DNA of 64,000 nt from Bos javanicus. Its lineage: Eukaryota > Chordata > Mammalia > Artiodactyla > Bovidae. Numbering within the stretch: the first letter of the stretch is position 1; each line of letters opens with the position of its first letter. The stretch covers positions 47,975,724-48,039,723 of the forward strand of contig NC_083877.1 of the NCBI RefSeq assembly GCF_032452875.1, read 5' to 3'. Below, piece by piece: positions 43,876-54,627 of the stretch. The notes beneath the pieces are model-generated. The model ran no database searches. It was not told the DNA's origin and worked only from the letters and a program-made list of their open reading frames with translations. The translations under genes were made by a program, and so were the position numbers.

Positions 43876-44649
43876 TCAGATCAGATCATATCAGTCACTC
43901 AGTCATGTCCGACTCTTTGCGACCCCATGAATCGCAGCACGCCAGGCCTCCCTGTCCATCACCAACTCCCGGAGTTCACTGAGACTCACATCCATCCAGT
44001 CAGTGATGCCATCCAGCCATCTCATCCTCTGGCGTCCCCTTCTCCTCTTGCCCCCAATCCCTCACAGCATCAGAGTCTTTTCCAGTAAGTCAACTCTTGG
44101 CATGAGGTGGCCAAAGTACTGGAGTTTCAGCTTTAGCATCAGTCCTTCCAAAGAAATCCCAGGGCTGATCTCCTTTAGAATGGACTGGTTGGATCTCCTT
44201 GCAGTCCAAGGGACTCTCAAGAGTCTTCTCCAACACCACAGTTTAAAAGCATCAATTCTTCGGTGCTCAGCCTTCTTCACAGTCCAACTCTCACATCCAT
44301 ACATGACCACAGGAAAAACCATAGCCTTGACTAGACGAACCTTTGTTGGCAAAGTAATGTCTCTGCTTTTGAATATACTATCTAGGTTGGTCATAACTTT
44401 CCTTCCAAGGAGTAAGCGTCTTTTAATTTCATGGTGATTTTGGAGCCCCTCAAAATAAAGTCTGACACTGTTTCCACTGTTTCCCCATCTATTTCCCATG
44501 AAGTGATGGGACCGGATGCCATGATCTTCGTTTTCTGAATGTTGAGCTTTAAGCCAACTTTTTCACTCTCCACTTTCACTTTCATCAAGAGGCTTTTTAG
44601 TTCCTCTTCACTTTCTGCCATAAGGGTGGTGTCATCTGCATATCTGAGT
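43876..44649 (-). mobile_element. BovB LINE, 5'-truncated
   Basis: Antisense BovB from an atypical tail (gatca-like repeats at 43876-43895 rather than actga) to a truncation just upstream of the YADD region. A 19-base deletion near 44434 removes 'ctgcagtcaccatctgcag' relative to the copy at 53444-54576. No target-site duplication is clear. Confidence 0.92.
44062..44621 (-). pseudogene. BovB ORF2 C-terminal remnant, frameshifted
   Basis: Two overlapping frames, 44391-44621 ('MAESEEELKSLLMKVKVESE') and 44062-44499 ('HEIKRRLLLGRKVMTNLDSI'), together span the ORF2 region after the catalytic motif. The 19-base deletion between them shifts the frame. The C-terminal part is cut at 44062 by a stop after 'LLEKTLML'. 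RT catalytic and endonuclease domains are missing. Confidence 0.88.
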
Positions 44650-44682
44650 TAATTGCTAGCTAATGTAAAAACTACTATTTAT

Positions 44683-44889
44683 TAAGCGAAGGCTAAGAGC
44701 ATGGACCATGGAATCAGAATGCCTGAGCAATTTGGATCTCACAGACTTCACAGCTAATGAGCCATGAAACTTTGGGCAGGTTCTTCAACCTCTTTGTGTG
44801 CCTGTTTCCTCCTCTGTAAAGTTAGGATAATAGCACTTACCTTATAGGGTTGCTAAGAGCATTAAATGAGTGAATTCATATGTTGGGGC
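44683..44889 (+). mobile_element. MIR SINE
   Basis: Sense MIR: 'aaggctaagagcatggacca', 'gaaactttgggcaggttctt', 'ctgtttcctcctctgtaaag', 'gggttgctaagagcattaaa'. Confidence 0.85.
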
Positions 44890-45420
44890 TGAAAACCTTT
44901 TCCTCTACCCTTAATTTTCAGTAACCAGGACCTGTGAATTAAATTAATTAAAGACAGATTAACAGGAGAATAGGTGTACAATGATCATTAATATTCACGT
45001 GCACAAGATTTCACAAATAAGAACTGAAACGAGAAAGTGGTTAGACTTGGGGGCTTATGGACCGTTTTCACAAAGGAGAAGGGTGTTGGGCTTCAGGGGG
45101 TGATACATCATGGAGAAGTGAAATATATGGGGGAATATGGGGGTGCTGACAGAAGATAAGGGTTATTTTAGTAAGGTCTGTGCATGCAAACTCATCTCTG
45201 TCAACTCTTCATCTCCAGTGATAAAAGTCATTCTCCTTTTCCTGGTACAAGGAGGTGGGAGAAACACCTTAACAAAGAAAAATGTGTGCCCTGGTTTTAG
45301 GCAGATAAAAGGAGGGCACAGAACTTATCCTGCATCTGCTGATTCTCAATTGCCTTCAGCTCAAAATACTCATTATGCTAAAGTGGCATTTTTGGCGGTG
45401 GCATACCTGATCCCTTTCAC
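44890..45420. repeat. Ancient interspersed repeat, family not assigned
   Basis: Blocks such as 'ggctgaaaaccttttcctct', 'taacaggagaataggtgtac', 'gtgccctggttttaggcaga' and 'atgctaaagtggcatttttg' resemble a familiar old mammalian repeat that I cannot name. The 111-residue frame at 45137-45472 lies in it and is not a gene. Confidence 0.4.
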
Positions 45421-45464
45421 ATGTAAAGCACATAGAATAGCAAAAAATAAAGGCTATATGCATT

Positions 45465-45661
45465 GTCCCTGATGGCACAGGTAAAAGAATCTGCCTGCAA
45501 TGCGGGAGACCTGGGTTCAATCCCTGGATTGGAAAGATCCCCTGGAGGAAGGCATGGCAAGCCACTCCAGTATTCTAGCCTGGAGAATCCCCATGGATGC
45601 AGGAGCCTGGAGGGCTCCATGAGCTTGCAGAGTTGAACATGACTGAGTGACTAAGCACACG
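45465..45661 (+). mobile_element. Bov-tA SINE with target-site duplication
   Basis: Sense Bov-tA ('gtccctgatggcacaggtaa' head to 'aacatgactgagtgactaag'). tatgcatt flanks it at 45457-45464 and 45662-45669. Confidence 0.9.
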
Positions 45662-45669
45662 TATGCATT

Positions 45670-45870
45670 ATAATTCTTACTATATTAATTGTAGAACTAT
45701 CAGACACTGTTAAAAACATCAACCCTAATCCTCAAAACATGAAAGATAAATTAACCTCCATTTTACAGATTAGAGAACCAAGGCTCAGAGAGTTGACTTT
45801 CCCAAGACCAAACAGACCATAAATCACAGAGTTAGGAAACTATAATATTTCTCTTTTAACTGTGAACGTT
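45670..45870 (-). mobile_element. MIR SINE
   Basis: Antisense MIR: 'cctccattttacagattaga', 'ccaaggctcagagagttgac', 'cataaatcacagagttagga'. It directly follows the SINE target duplication. Confidence 0.75.
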
Positions 45871-46365
45871 GGCACAGTCGATGTGTACAAGAGAGACAGG
45901 AACAGGAAACTGTTCTTGAGTCTTAGGGTTTTCCAGGCAGGGCTTAGAGGATTTTCCGAAGCAGTGCTCACTGCTCCTTTAACTGAGCAGACATGAATAT
46001 CCCCCATAATGTTTCAAGATCCGGAGGTCAACTCACATCCCTGGAGAAACAGTTTAATACTAAAAAAAGAGTCATATTTGCATAAGTCCCTTAGTTACAA
46101 ACAATCATCTAGTGCTAGTTGCCTGTCAGGAGCTCCTGGGAGATGCAGATGCTCAGAATTCTCCAGCACTCCAAGCCCTTGGGGAAAGTCTGTTTGCTCA
46201 GGGCACCCAGGCATAAGTTCTGAATCTAGTGGTGCTCCCTCTTCGCTCAATCCCTCCTCTCCTGCATTACACAGCCCCTGAGGGGTCACGGTACAAAAGG
46301 ATACTCAAAGCAGAGTGGCTTCCCTGGAGAAGCTTCTGGAGAGCACGGCATTTCCTTAGGGGATT
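45871..46365. other. Unique intergenic stretch
   Basis: No recognised repeat or gene. Confidence 0.4.
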
Positions 46366-46375
46366 CTGAAGGATG

Positions 46376-46520
46376 CTGCTGCTGCTGCTGCTAAGTCGCT
46401 TCAGTCGTGTCCAACTCTGTGCGACCCCATGGACTGCAGCCTACCAGGCTTCTCCGTCCATGGGATTCTCCAGGCAGGAACACTGGAGTGGATTGCCATT
46501 TCCTTCTCCAATGCATGAAA
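46376..46520 (-). mobile_element. BOV-A2 monomer with target-site duplication
   Basis: Antisense: (ctg)n tail at 46376-46391, 'aagtcgcttcagtcgtgtcc', to 'tttccttctccaatgcatga'. ctgaaggatg flanks it at 46366-46375 and 46521-46530. Confidence 0.92.
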
Positions 46521-46563
46521 CTGAAGGATGAGATACATTTAAATGGCAGGGAAGGTGTCTTCT

Positions 46564-46700
46564 CTGTGGAGGAGGGCATGGCAACCCACGCCAGTATTCT
46601 TACCTGGAGAATCCCATGGACAGAGAAGCCTGGTGGGCTACAGTCCATAGGGTTGCACCAAGTTGGACACAACTGAAGCGACTGAGCATGCATGCATGCA
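46564..46700 (+). mobile_element. Bov-A monomer, inverted to its neighbour
   Basis: Sense: 'ggcatggcaacccacgccag' to 'ttggacacaactgaagcgac' and a short (tgca)n tail. A degenerate repeat, 'gaaggtgtcttctctg' on the left and 'gaaggcatcttttact' on the right, may be its target duplication. It lies 43 bases from an antisense BOV-A2, so the two can pair. Confidence 0.88.
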
Positions 46701-46782
46701 GAAGGCATCTTTTACTTCTCTAGACTCCTCAGCCACAAGAACTTTGTCTTAGTCTCCTGGGTTATACTCTACACCTGGGAAG

Positions 46783-47010
46783 TTATCGTTGTTTAGTCAC
46801 TCAGTTGTGTCCAAGTCTTTTGCGACCCCAGGGACTGTAGCCCACCAGGCTCCTCTGTCCATGGGATTGTCTGGGCAAGAATACTGGAGTGGGCTGCCAT
46901 GTCTTCTTCCAGGGGTTCTTCCAGACCCAGAGACTGAACCCACATCCTTTGTGTCTCCTGCATTGTCAGGCGAGTTCTTTATCGCCAGCACCACCTGGGA
47001 AGTCCTTGGG
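46783..47010 (-). mobile_element. Bov-tA SINE
   Basis: Antisense Bov-tA: 'cgttgtttagtcactcagtt', 'gattgtctgggcaagaatac', head 'agcaccacctgggaagtcct'. Confidence 0.9.
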
Positions 47011-48194
47011 GATCCCACAGGTGAGGGGAAAGACTTTGGCCAAAAGGCTGGGCAGCAGAGGGACTGTCCAAAGCTGCACCAGGCGAATGAACTGTGCACG
47101 TGAGGCTCCAAATCTATAGTCTTCATGAGTCCCAAGGGCCTGGGCAGTGGAGGCTTCTGAAGACCCTCGGGCCCCTATCTGATGCCTACCAAAGTCCAGG
47201 GCCACAGCAACTCACTTGTGCTGTTCCATTGCACACCCTGGGGCCAGCTATTCCTCCCAGCAGCTGCAGGCACTTACAATTCATCCACGTAGACCATCAC
47301 TACCTGCTTCTTGAACTTTTCTCCTTAAGCGCAGCCTCAGGTCAGTACCGCTCTTTTGGCACCTTAAGCAATTGTGGGGTTAGGCGCTTCACCCAGTCCC
47401 CTCCATCCTGAAATATTGTCTCTTCTAAACACCAAGGGAGACACCTGTGGGCTTCAGCCTGGGCCCAGTGGGTGGAGTACAGGGTTTTCCAGGAAGACAA
47501 ATAGGGAGCAGGAGGAGCTGGAAGGGCGTGCTGTGTGGTGATGGGCTGGAACACTCCGGGCCTCAGGGGCTGCTTAGAGAATAGTGAAATCTGACAACCC
47601 TGATGGTTCCTCTTGGAGGGGCCCTGATCTCGGGGTACCTCAATAGTTCTATGGGGTCACAAGGGAGTGCTGGGGTGAGAAATGCCTAGGTGAACTTAAA
47701 ACAGACTGAACTGAACCATGCCCCAGAGGGGGCTCTAGTTAATTATGAGCAGCCTTTTATAGGGAGGTGAAGGAGTCGAGACAAGGATAGAGGGAGAGAG
47801 TGAAGTTAGGGTGTGTGTGCAGATGGAGGATGTATTAAAGGCAGGGGGTCATGAAGCAGCTGCTGCCCAGTTCAGGTAAGTAGGTGGACCAACCATCAGT
47901 CCCTCTGCGTTGAGGGGGCGACAGAAAGCACTTCCGGGTGTTCACAGGCCTGTTGGTGACTCAGGATGACGGGGGTCCAGCAAGGATCCCTAACAGTGCA
48001 GACTGTAGTAATTCAGAAGAGACCCGTGCTCCCTGGGGACTGTGGTTGGCAGGGAGGGTCTGTGAAGGAGGGAGGGCTCAGTAGGGGTGATTAAGGGAAT
48101 AGCTACATGCCCAGGAAAATGTCATCTTAAAAGAGTGATAATTTTCCAGCCGCCATGTGTGTTCAGTGAGGTAGACCCTGACCAGAATAGAAAG
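47011..48194. other. GC-rich repeat-free block
   Basis: About 1.1 kb, clearly more GC-rich than its surroundings, without a recognised repeat. It holds a TATA-like 'ttttata' (47755-47761), an ATG at 47851 and a perfect splice-donor string caggtaagt at 47873-47881. Short frames (47094-47411 + and overlapping minus frames) have no domain. It could hold a non-coding exon or promoter. I cannot show that it does. Confidence 0.35.
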
Positions 48195-48555
48195 TTACTA
48201 ATAATAGTTAACACTGATTGAGGCCTGTAGGTCAGACACTGTGCCATGCACTCTGCATGGATTATTGCTCTTGGGTCAGGCTGGAAATATTTTACTGAGT
48301 ACTTGGTGTGTGTCAGGCATTGTTTTAGGCACTGGGGGTTCAGCAGTGAACAAAAGCCATCTGTCCCTCCCCTCATGGAACTTTTACAGTTATTCTTCCT
48401 TACAACCCCATACTATGGGTTTTACAGTTATTCTTCCTAACAACCCTGTACTGTATGATTCTCATTTTATAAAGGAAGCAACTGATGTACTGGGCCGAGA
48501 GATTTAGTAATTTTGTAATGTCCAAGATTACATGTGTAGTTATCAGTGTGTGAAC
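48195..48555 (-). mobile_element. MIR SINE with an L2-like insert and a tandem duplication
   Basis: The outer parts are antisense MIR ('gtaggtcagacactgtgcca' left, 'cattttataaaggaagcaac' right). Bases 48283-48381 are antisense L2-like ('gtcaggcattgttttaggca', 'cagtgaacaaaagccatctg'). At the junction a 38-bp unit beginning 'ttttacagttattcttcct' is duplicated (48382-48419 and 48420-48457). Confidence 0.6.
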
Positions 48556-48677
48556 TTTATTTAACTATGCTGGGTCTTAGCATCATGTGGGATCTAGTTC
48601 CCTGACCAGGCATCAGACTCTGGCTCTCCTGCACTGGGGGCATGGAGCCTTAGCCACCAGACCACCAGGGAAGTCTC
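48556..48677 (-). mobile_element. CHR-type tRNA SINE, partial
   Basis: Antisense: 'tatttaactatgctgggtct', 'catgtgggatctagttccct', head 'agaccaccagggaagtctc'. Confidence 0.82.
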
Positions 48678-48821
48678 TCTGTGAATTTTTAAAGTAGTAA
48701 ATGCCCAGCTACTGCTGTATAAGGGACAGTGGGATAAGTGTGAGGCTCAGGAGATGGATGAGCTATATTTTAGGCTCTGAATGAGTTATAGGTGAGTGGG
48801 GAAGGTGAGAGGCAGGCAGCA

Positions 48822-48857
48822 ATTACAGGTACAGTTACGATTACAGGTACAGTTACA
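48822..48857. repeat. 18-bp tandem duplication
   Basis: attacaggtacagttac occurs twice in direct tandem, with a period of 18. Confidence 0.9.
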
Positions 48858-48869
48858 ATCATGTAACAT

Positions 48870-50319
48870 GTACAGGACTGGAGGCGGCGAGGAGCAACAA
48901 CTTTGCCAGTGAGATAGGGAGTCTTCCTTTAAGAGAAATAAAAGGCTGAGTAGAGACTTACCCAATATAAAAGTGGATTGGAAGGCTAGAGGCATTTTGG
49001 ACAAGGAAAATAGCAATGACAATTTTATTATTAAAATTTCAGTAGTCGAATTTTAAAGGTTTGTCATTATAGTTCAGGAACTTCTAGTACTACACAGAAA
49101 CTCACTTTAAACTGACATATTTAATAGCATCACTAGACTTGTGCACAACAGAATATAGTTCAGAATAAGATGTTTCAGTAGCATGTGTTCTGGAAGGAAC
49201 TTTGTTTTTAGGGCACATCTAAAATACTTTTCATTATAAATAATGAAAATTCTATGTACTTACCAGTACACAATATAGCATCATTTTAACAAGCTTTTTG
49301 CTTAAAAGTTCAGCTTCTGTGGGAGGAAAAATATATAAGAATGTCTTCCTAAAATACTCCTGTCAAGTCTGTTGTTTTATTGAAGTTTGGCGAGAATAAA
49401 ATGTGTTTGACTTCCTCATTTGTGTCTAATAATTTCCCCTTTTCTTCATTTAAAAAAATTTTTTTATTTTGTCCGGACCAAAGATAGTTTATTGTGAATG
49501 TTATTGTACACGATTCTGGAGCTTTTCCTCCTCATGAAATTTTGATATGGTGCATTTGACATTCTGCTTTTAATTTGTCCTCATAAAATGTGAAGAATTC
49601 CCAAATAAGACTTTTTCTTAAAAGACTCTTGGCCTAAATGGAATTAAATAATGACAATTTAAATACACTCCTTAAAGGCTTTTAAAAAATGTAATGGATG
49701 CTAATACACCAAACAATTCTACAAGGATTAGAAATATGATACAATTGAATCTCTATTATTCCACCTTGCATTGTTATTTAAATTTCTGTATTTAAATAAT
49801 TCTTTGGTTCAGAAAGGATGTACATTAACTAGCTAACATTTTCTCTTAACATTTATATTGTCAACTTCCTTTTCTATTTATTTAACCATTTGAAAGCTGA
49901 AATTGGTTTTTGGCACCAAAAAAAGACTTTGTATACCACTAATCATTATAGTATTTTATTCTTGCAGTAATAAATATGTATCATGCACTAACTGACTAAT
50001 AATATTCAATTTATAAACCACATGAGGAGATTTTTCTTAATACAGCTAGAATGCTTTCCTGTGTTTGAAAATAATAAAATCAAATGACACACCTCATTCC
50101 TATTGCTGACATGATTAAAATATAACAGTAAGAAATAATGGTTGTGATCATATGATTATTGATCATGCATAAGCTCAGGGAAGCCTGAAATGACTTTGAA
50201 GTAGGCCTTTCATTATTTTGGACTTTTGAAAGCTGAAGCTGAAATCAGATTTATGGCCAGTTCCAATACTGAGGCTGATCTTCAGTGTACTCCTCACTTA
50301 ATGTAGGTCCTCCTCATCT
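48870..50319. other. AT-rich unique stretch
   Basis: About 1.45 kb with no recognised SINE, LINE or LTR sequence and no long frame. It is the longest repeat-free AT-rich block in the window. Confidence 0.45.
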
Positions 50320-50755
50320 TTTTCTGGTTTTTGTTTTTTATTGAAGAACAACATATAATAAAAGTACTCAAATCATAAGTCATCAATTTGGTTAGTTTTA
50401 TCAAGGTAAACCTACCTAAGCAACAGGTATCCAGGTCAAGATAAAACCAGTGTTACATCTCAGGAGCCCCCTTTGCGCCCCCTTCCAGAAACTACTACCA
50501 CCAGAGGGAGCAAGTATACTGACCTTTAACACCAGAGATGCTTTAATTGACCTTGAACTTTGTATCAAGTGATCACATACAGCTCTTTTGTATCTGCCTT
50601 CTTTAGTCCAACAGTACCTCTGTGAGATTTTTCTATATTGTTGCATGTATTTGTAGGTTATTCATTCTTATTGTTTGATAGTATTCCCTTGTGGGATATA
50701 TCACAGTGTATCCGTTTTGCTGTTGATGGCCTCTGAGCAATTTCTGAGGCCTTTT
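50320..50755 (-). mobile_element. L1 3'-UTR fragment
   Basis: Antisense old L1: 'tttttattgaagaacaacat', 'ttttgtatctgccttcttta', 'ttctatattgttgcatgtat', 'gtgtatccgttttgctgttg'. It is related to the copy at 25318-25745 and has the same orientation. Confidence 0.72.
50498..50511 (+). promoter_or_regulatory. CTCF-like motif inside an L1 remnant
   Basis: ccaccagagggagc matches the CTCF core at every position but one (A for C after GGG). It lies in the L1 3'-UTR-derived sequence. Motif evidence only. Confidence 0.35.
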
Positions 50756-51080
50756 ACTTTTGTCAAAGATTTATTTTAAAGTGAAAAAAGAATGTTTCTA
50801 TACTCGTTATAAAATAATCATTAAAATTAAAATTATCGTTTAAGATCTTGTCCATTCCATCTCTCAGTAGTCTCTGAGTTATACCCCCACACTGGATATT
50901 TCTTTCAAAGTGTAGTGCCAGCAAAATCTCTGTCTCCTTTGAGGAAGCAGTATGCTAAGAGGTGTGCCTATCAATCCCACTTTGTTCCAGAAAGAACTAA
51001 TGGCAGCATAATGAAATAAAGAAACTTAAAGATTAACTCACAAAATTAAAGACAGGTAAGAAAAGGTAAAAAGAAAAGCA
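50756..51080. other. Unique stretch
   Basis: No recognised repeat or gene. Confidence 0.4.
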
Positions 51081-51171
51081 AGCTCCGGGAGTTGGTGAAG
51101 GACAGGGAAGCCTGGCATGCTGCAGGGGTTTGCAAAGAGTCGGACATGACTGAGCGACTGAACTGAACTGA
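51081..51171 (+). mobile_element. BovB LINE 3' end, very short
   Basis: Only the last roughly 90 bases of BovB are present: 'ctccgggagttggtgaagga' to 'tgagcgactgaactgaactg'. It keeps the tail and part of the C-terminal codons. Confidence 0.9.
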
Positions 51172-51868
51172 GGAAACGGTGAGGCAATATAAGAACTCTA
51201 GTAGCCTGGTCCACAGGCGTTGAGGCTTATTCAGGCATAGGTAACGAAGTCCTATACACTTTCTGACTTGGTGACTGGATTTAACTATAAGCTTCAAATC
51301 AGCTGATTCTAAATGGAAAATCAGACCAGTCTGTGTCCAAAATATGAGAGCTGGCCTATTCCTCAGAAGGGTACCGATTTCTGGTGTAAGAGATTCATAC
51401 CCCTCAAGGCTTCTTGGGCCAAGGACTGCCTGGATATCAGTTGTGGGGGACAATATATTTAAGGGGCTATTTTTTTTAAATCACCCCTATCACACCAGGG
51501 GGCAACTGAGTAAAAATATTTAAGGAGTTTAGAGAAGGTTCTGGGAGGGTGATGGGGAGAGGCCATTAAATAGTACCATCAGAATCGTTCACTTCTCAAC
51601 TGACCTGACTTAATCCCATGGTAGATATTGTGTATCTGGAAGAAGGTTAGATGAGAAATCTTTTGAATTATCCCTGCCTCTTCCATAATATCACTTACCT
51701 TAATAAACTTGATGGATACAGGGTGGGAAAAACACTCAAGGTCATAATCCTCATCAGACACAAGTGTATAATTTTCATATGTTGCCAGTTAAGTGTCCTG
51801 AGACTTGATGAAACAGCTAACTCAAGAACAGGATAAGTTAACACCATTTTTAGAGAATTGAGGATCCT
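51172..51868. other. Unique stretch
   Basis: No recognised repeat or gene. The 135-residue minus frame at 51046-51453 runs through the BovB tail and has no domain. Confidence 0.4.
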
Positions 51869-51880
51869 AAACAGTAGATT

Positions 51881-52021
51881 CCCTGGAGAAGGAAATGGCA
51901 ACCCACTCTAGTATTCTTGCCTGGAGAATCCCATGGATGGAGGAGCCTGGTGGGCTACAGTCCATGGGGTCGCAAAGGGTTGGACATGACTGAGCGACTT
52001 CACTTGACTTCACTTGACTTC
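51881..52021 (+). mobile_element. Bov-A SINE monomer with target-site duplication
   Basis: 'ccctggagaaggaaatggca' to 'gacatgactgagcgacttca', then a (cttgacttca)n tail. The 12-mer aaacagtagatt occurs at 51869-51880 and 52022-52033. Confidence 0.95.
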
Positions 52022-52033
52022 AAACAGTAGATT

Positions 52034-53443
52034 GGTTCTTTGGCTGGATTGAGATTTCAACATAGAAAATAATTTTGCATCTATTCTCCCTAATGTCTGC
52101 CTGAATGGCTTTTCAGAGCTGCCGAGTCATATTTCATCTAAAACATCCATAATGACTGTGGCCTGGACAGTTGCAAGGCAGGTATAAACAGATGCCCAAA
52201 GCGACAACTGAACATCAAATTCCTCTTTGATCCTAGTCTGATCATTATGTAACATGCTGTGTTTCCTCTCTCATCCTAATGGGCAGGCATCTCAGAGACA
52301 ATTTTTAAAGCTTAATTTTTAGTTTAATTACAAAACTTAATTTTTAAAGCTTAATCACAGCATCTTTGCTTATTTTTACATTTAAAATATGTACGACTGC
52401 CTCTCACCTTGACCTGGGTTTCCTCTTTTCTGCTCCTATTTTATAGCCTTACTGTAGATAAACCTTATTTTGTAAAAGGTCTCAAAGCCTTTCAAGAAAA
52501 AGACATGGTCTAAACAAATTTCAAGAGAACAAAGTATAAAGGGTGAGGAAAGTGATCAAGAATTGGCAAATGTCTAATGCTTGTCTCCAGTTCTTCTGCT
52601 CTGGGAATAAAGACCTGTCTGTACAAAGGCTTCCTGACAGCCGAAGGAACAAAATGCTCTCCGGAAAGAAAAGAGCCAGAGTCGCTCCATCTTCCCTCCA
52701 CCCCTGCTTTAAAATGAAACAATGCTTCCCAAAGGAGCTGGCAGCTGGCCCTTGGCAGGTGGTAGAAACAGCACTGTAGCCTGCACAAAAGGAGAAAACC
52801 CAAACTTTCAGCTTTAGGGAGCAGCGTGATTATTCTGCTCACTACCTCCCCAAAGACTAGGGACTGCCACATCAACCAGCCAGGCTGATTTCCCCAAAAA
52901 CACAGGCTTCTCCTCCCCTTTGCAATTCCCATCTTTGCTCCTGTTGCCTCAAGGCTGACAGATATACAGCCCCTGACCTTGTCCCCTAGGCTCCTTGTTC
53001 ATTCCAAGTGTGTTCACTCACCTTTAGTTGATCTGCCTGCAGTGGTGGCCACTGTGTCAGGAGGGCACAAGCAGAAAGGCTTGGAGAGGTGGGGGCGGGG
53101 GAAGGAATGGAAGGTCAAGTTCTGCAAAAGGAAGGACTGGCGATGTGCATTCTCCATTTGAAGGGCCTAGGGAGGAATTAAGGTTCAACTAGACTTGGAT
53201 TGACTATGGAGTTTCTGGATCTTGATGCTTATTTTTACTCTGGTAGATGGTAAATAACGGTTTATGGGACAAGAATGTCTTTCATCTTTCTCTCCTCTTC
53301 TGTCATCCACCTTAACTTAAGATGGCAAAACAAGTGAAGACACAAAAGTCACAGGTATTTCACCTCAACCTATATTCTTCAAGCACCTACTATATTGTTA
53401 TTAGTATATGATTTTTTATTGATACCCTACTCTATGGTCATTG
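52034..53443. other. Unique intergenic stretch
   Basis: No repeat or gene recognised over about 1.4 kb. A 16-bp AT-rich direct repeat lies at 52301-52316 and 52340-52355. A 140-residue minus frame at 52510-52932 has no domain. Confidence 0.4.
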
Positions 53444-54576
53444 AGTTCAGTTCAGTTCAGTCGCTCAGTCATGTCCAACTCTCCGAGACCCCATGAATCG
53501 CAGCACTCCAGGCCTCCCTGTCCATCACCAACTCCCGGAGTTCACTCAGACTCACGTCCATCAAGTCAGTGATGCCATCCAGCCATCTCATCCTCTGGCG
53601 TCCCCTTCTCCTCCTGCCCCCAATCCCTCCCAGCATCAGAGTCTTTTCCAATGAATCAACTCTTCACATGAGGTGGCCAAAGTACTGGAGTTTCAGCTTT
53701 AGCATCATTCCTTCCAAAGAAATCCCACGGCTGATCTCCTTCAGAATGGACTGGTTGGATCTCCTTGCAGTCCAAGGGACTCTCAAGAGTCTTCTCCAAC
53801 ACCACAGTTCAAAAGCATCAATTCTTCGGTGCTCAGCCTTCTTCACAGTCCAACTCTCACATCCATACATGACCACAGAAAAAACCATAGCCTTGACTAG
53901 ACGAACCTTTGTTGGCAAAGTAATGTCTCTGCTTTTGAATATGCTATCTAGGTTGGTCATAACTTTCCTTCCAAGGAGTAAGCATCTTTTAATTTCATGG
54001 CTGCAGTCACCATCTGCAGTGACTTTAGAGCCCCCCAAAATAAAGTCTGACACTGTTTCCACTGTTTCCCCATCTATTTCCCATGAAGTGATGGAACCAG
54101 ATGCCATGATCTTAGTTTTCTGAATGTTGAGCTTTAAGCCCACTTTTTCACTCTCCACCTTCACTTTCAAGAGGCTTTTTAGTTCCTCTTCACTTTCTGC
54201 CATAAGGGTGGTGTCATCTGCATATCTGAGGTTATTGATATTTCTCCCGGCAATCTTGATTCCAGCTTGTGTTTCTTCCAGTCCAGCATTTCTCATGATG
54301 TACTCTGCATATAAGTTAAATAAGCAGGGTGACAATATACAGCCTTGACGTACTCCTTTTCCTATTTGGAACCAGACTATTGTTCCATGTCCGGTTCTAA
54401 CTGTTGCTTCCTGACCTGCATACAGATTTCTCAAGAGGCAGACCAAGTGGTCTGGTATTCCCATCTCTTTCAGAATTTTCCACAGTTTATTGTGATCCAC
54501 ACAGTCAAAGGCTTTGGCATAGTCAATAAAGCAGAAATAGATGTTTTTCTGGAACTCTCTTGCTTTTTCCATGATT
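53444..54576 (-). mobile_element. BovB LINE, 5'-truncated, about 1.1 kb
   Basis: Antisense BovB from the 'cagttcagttcagtcgctca' tail to the RT domain start 'cttgctttttccatgat'. A degenerate match between 'tactctatggtcatt' (53428-53442) and 'tactatagtgcatt' (54576-54589) may be an eroded target duplication. Confidence 0.95.
53469..54572 (-). pseudogene. BovB ORF2 remnant, frame broken only by two CpG-decay stops
   Basis: One continuous reading frame of about 1.1 kb covers RT ('FIDYAKAFDCVDH', 'GVRQGCILSPCLFN', catalytic 'LRYADDTTLMAE') to the C-terminus. It is interrupted by TGA at 53664-53666 after 'LQYFGHLM', and ended early by TGA at 53469-53471 after 'SESWT'. Both replace CGA arginine codons of the family, as expected from CpG deamination. 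There is no frameshift. The endonuclease and N-terminal RT are lost by truncation, so the copy is inactive. Confidence 0.93.
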
Positions 54577-54627
54577 ACTATAGTGCATTTGTTGATTACC
54601 TCCTGTATGGCAAAATGAAAAAATCAT

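Noticed and set aside
45137..45472. 111-residue frame
   Set aside because: It lies inside an old interspersed repeat and runs towards a Bov-tA element.
52510..52932. 140-residue minus-strand frame
   Set aside because: No recognisable domain or splice context. The overlapping plus frame is also open, so chance is the simplest reading.
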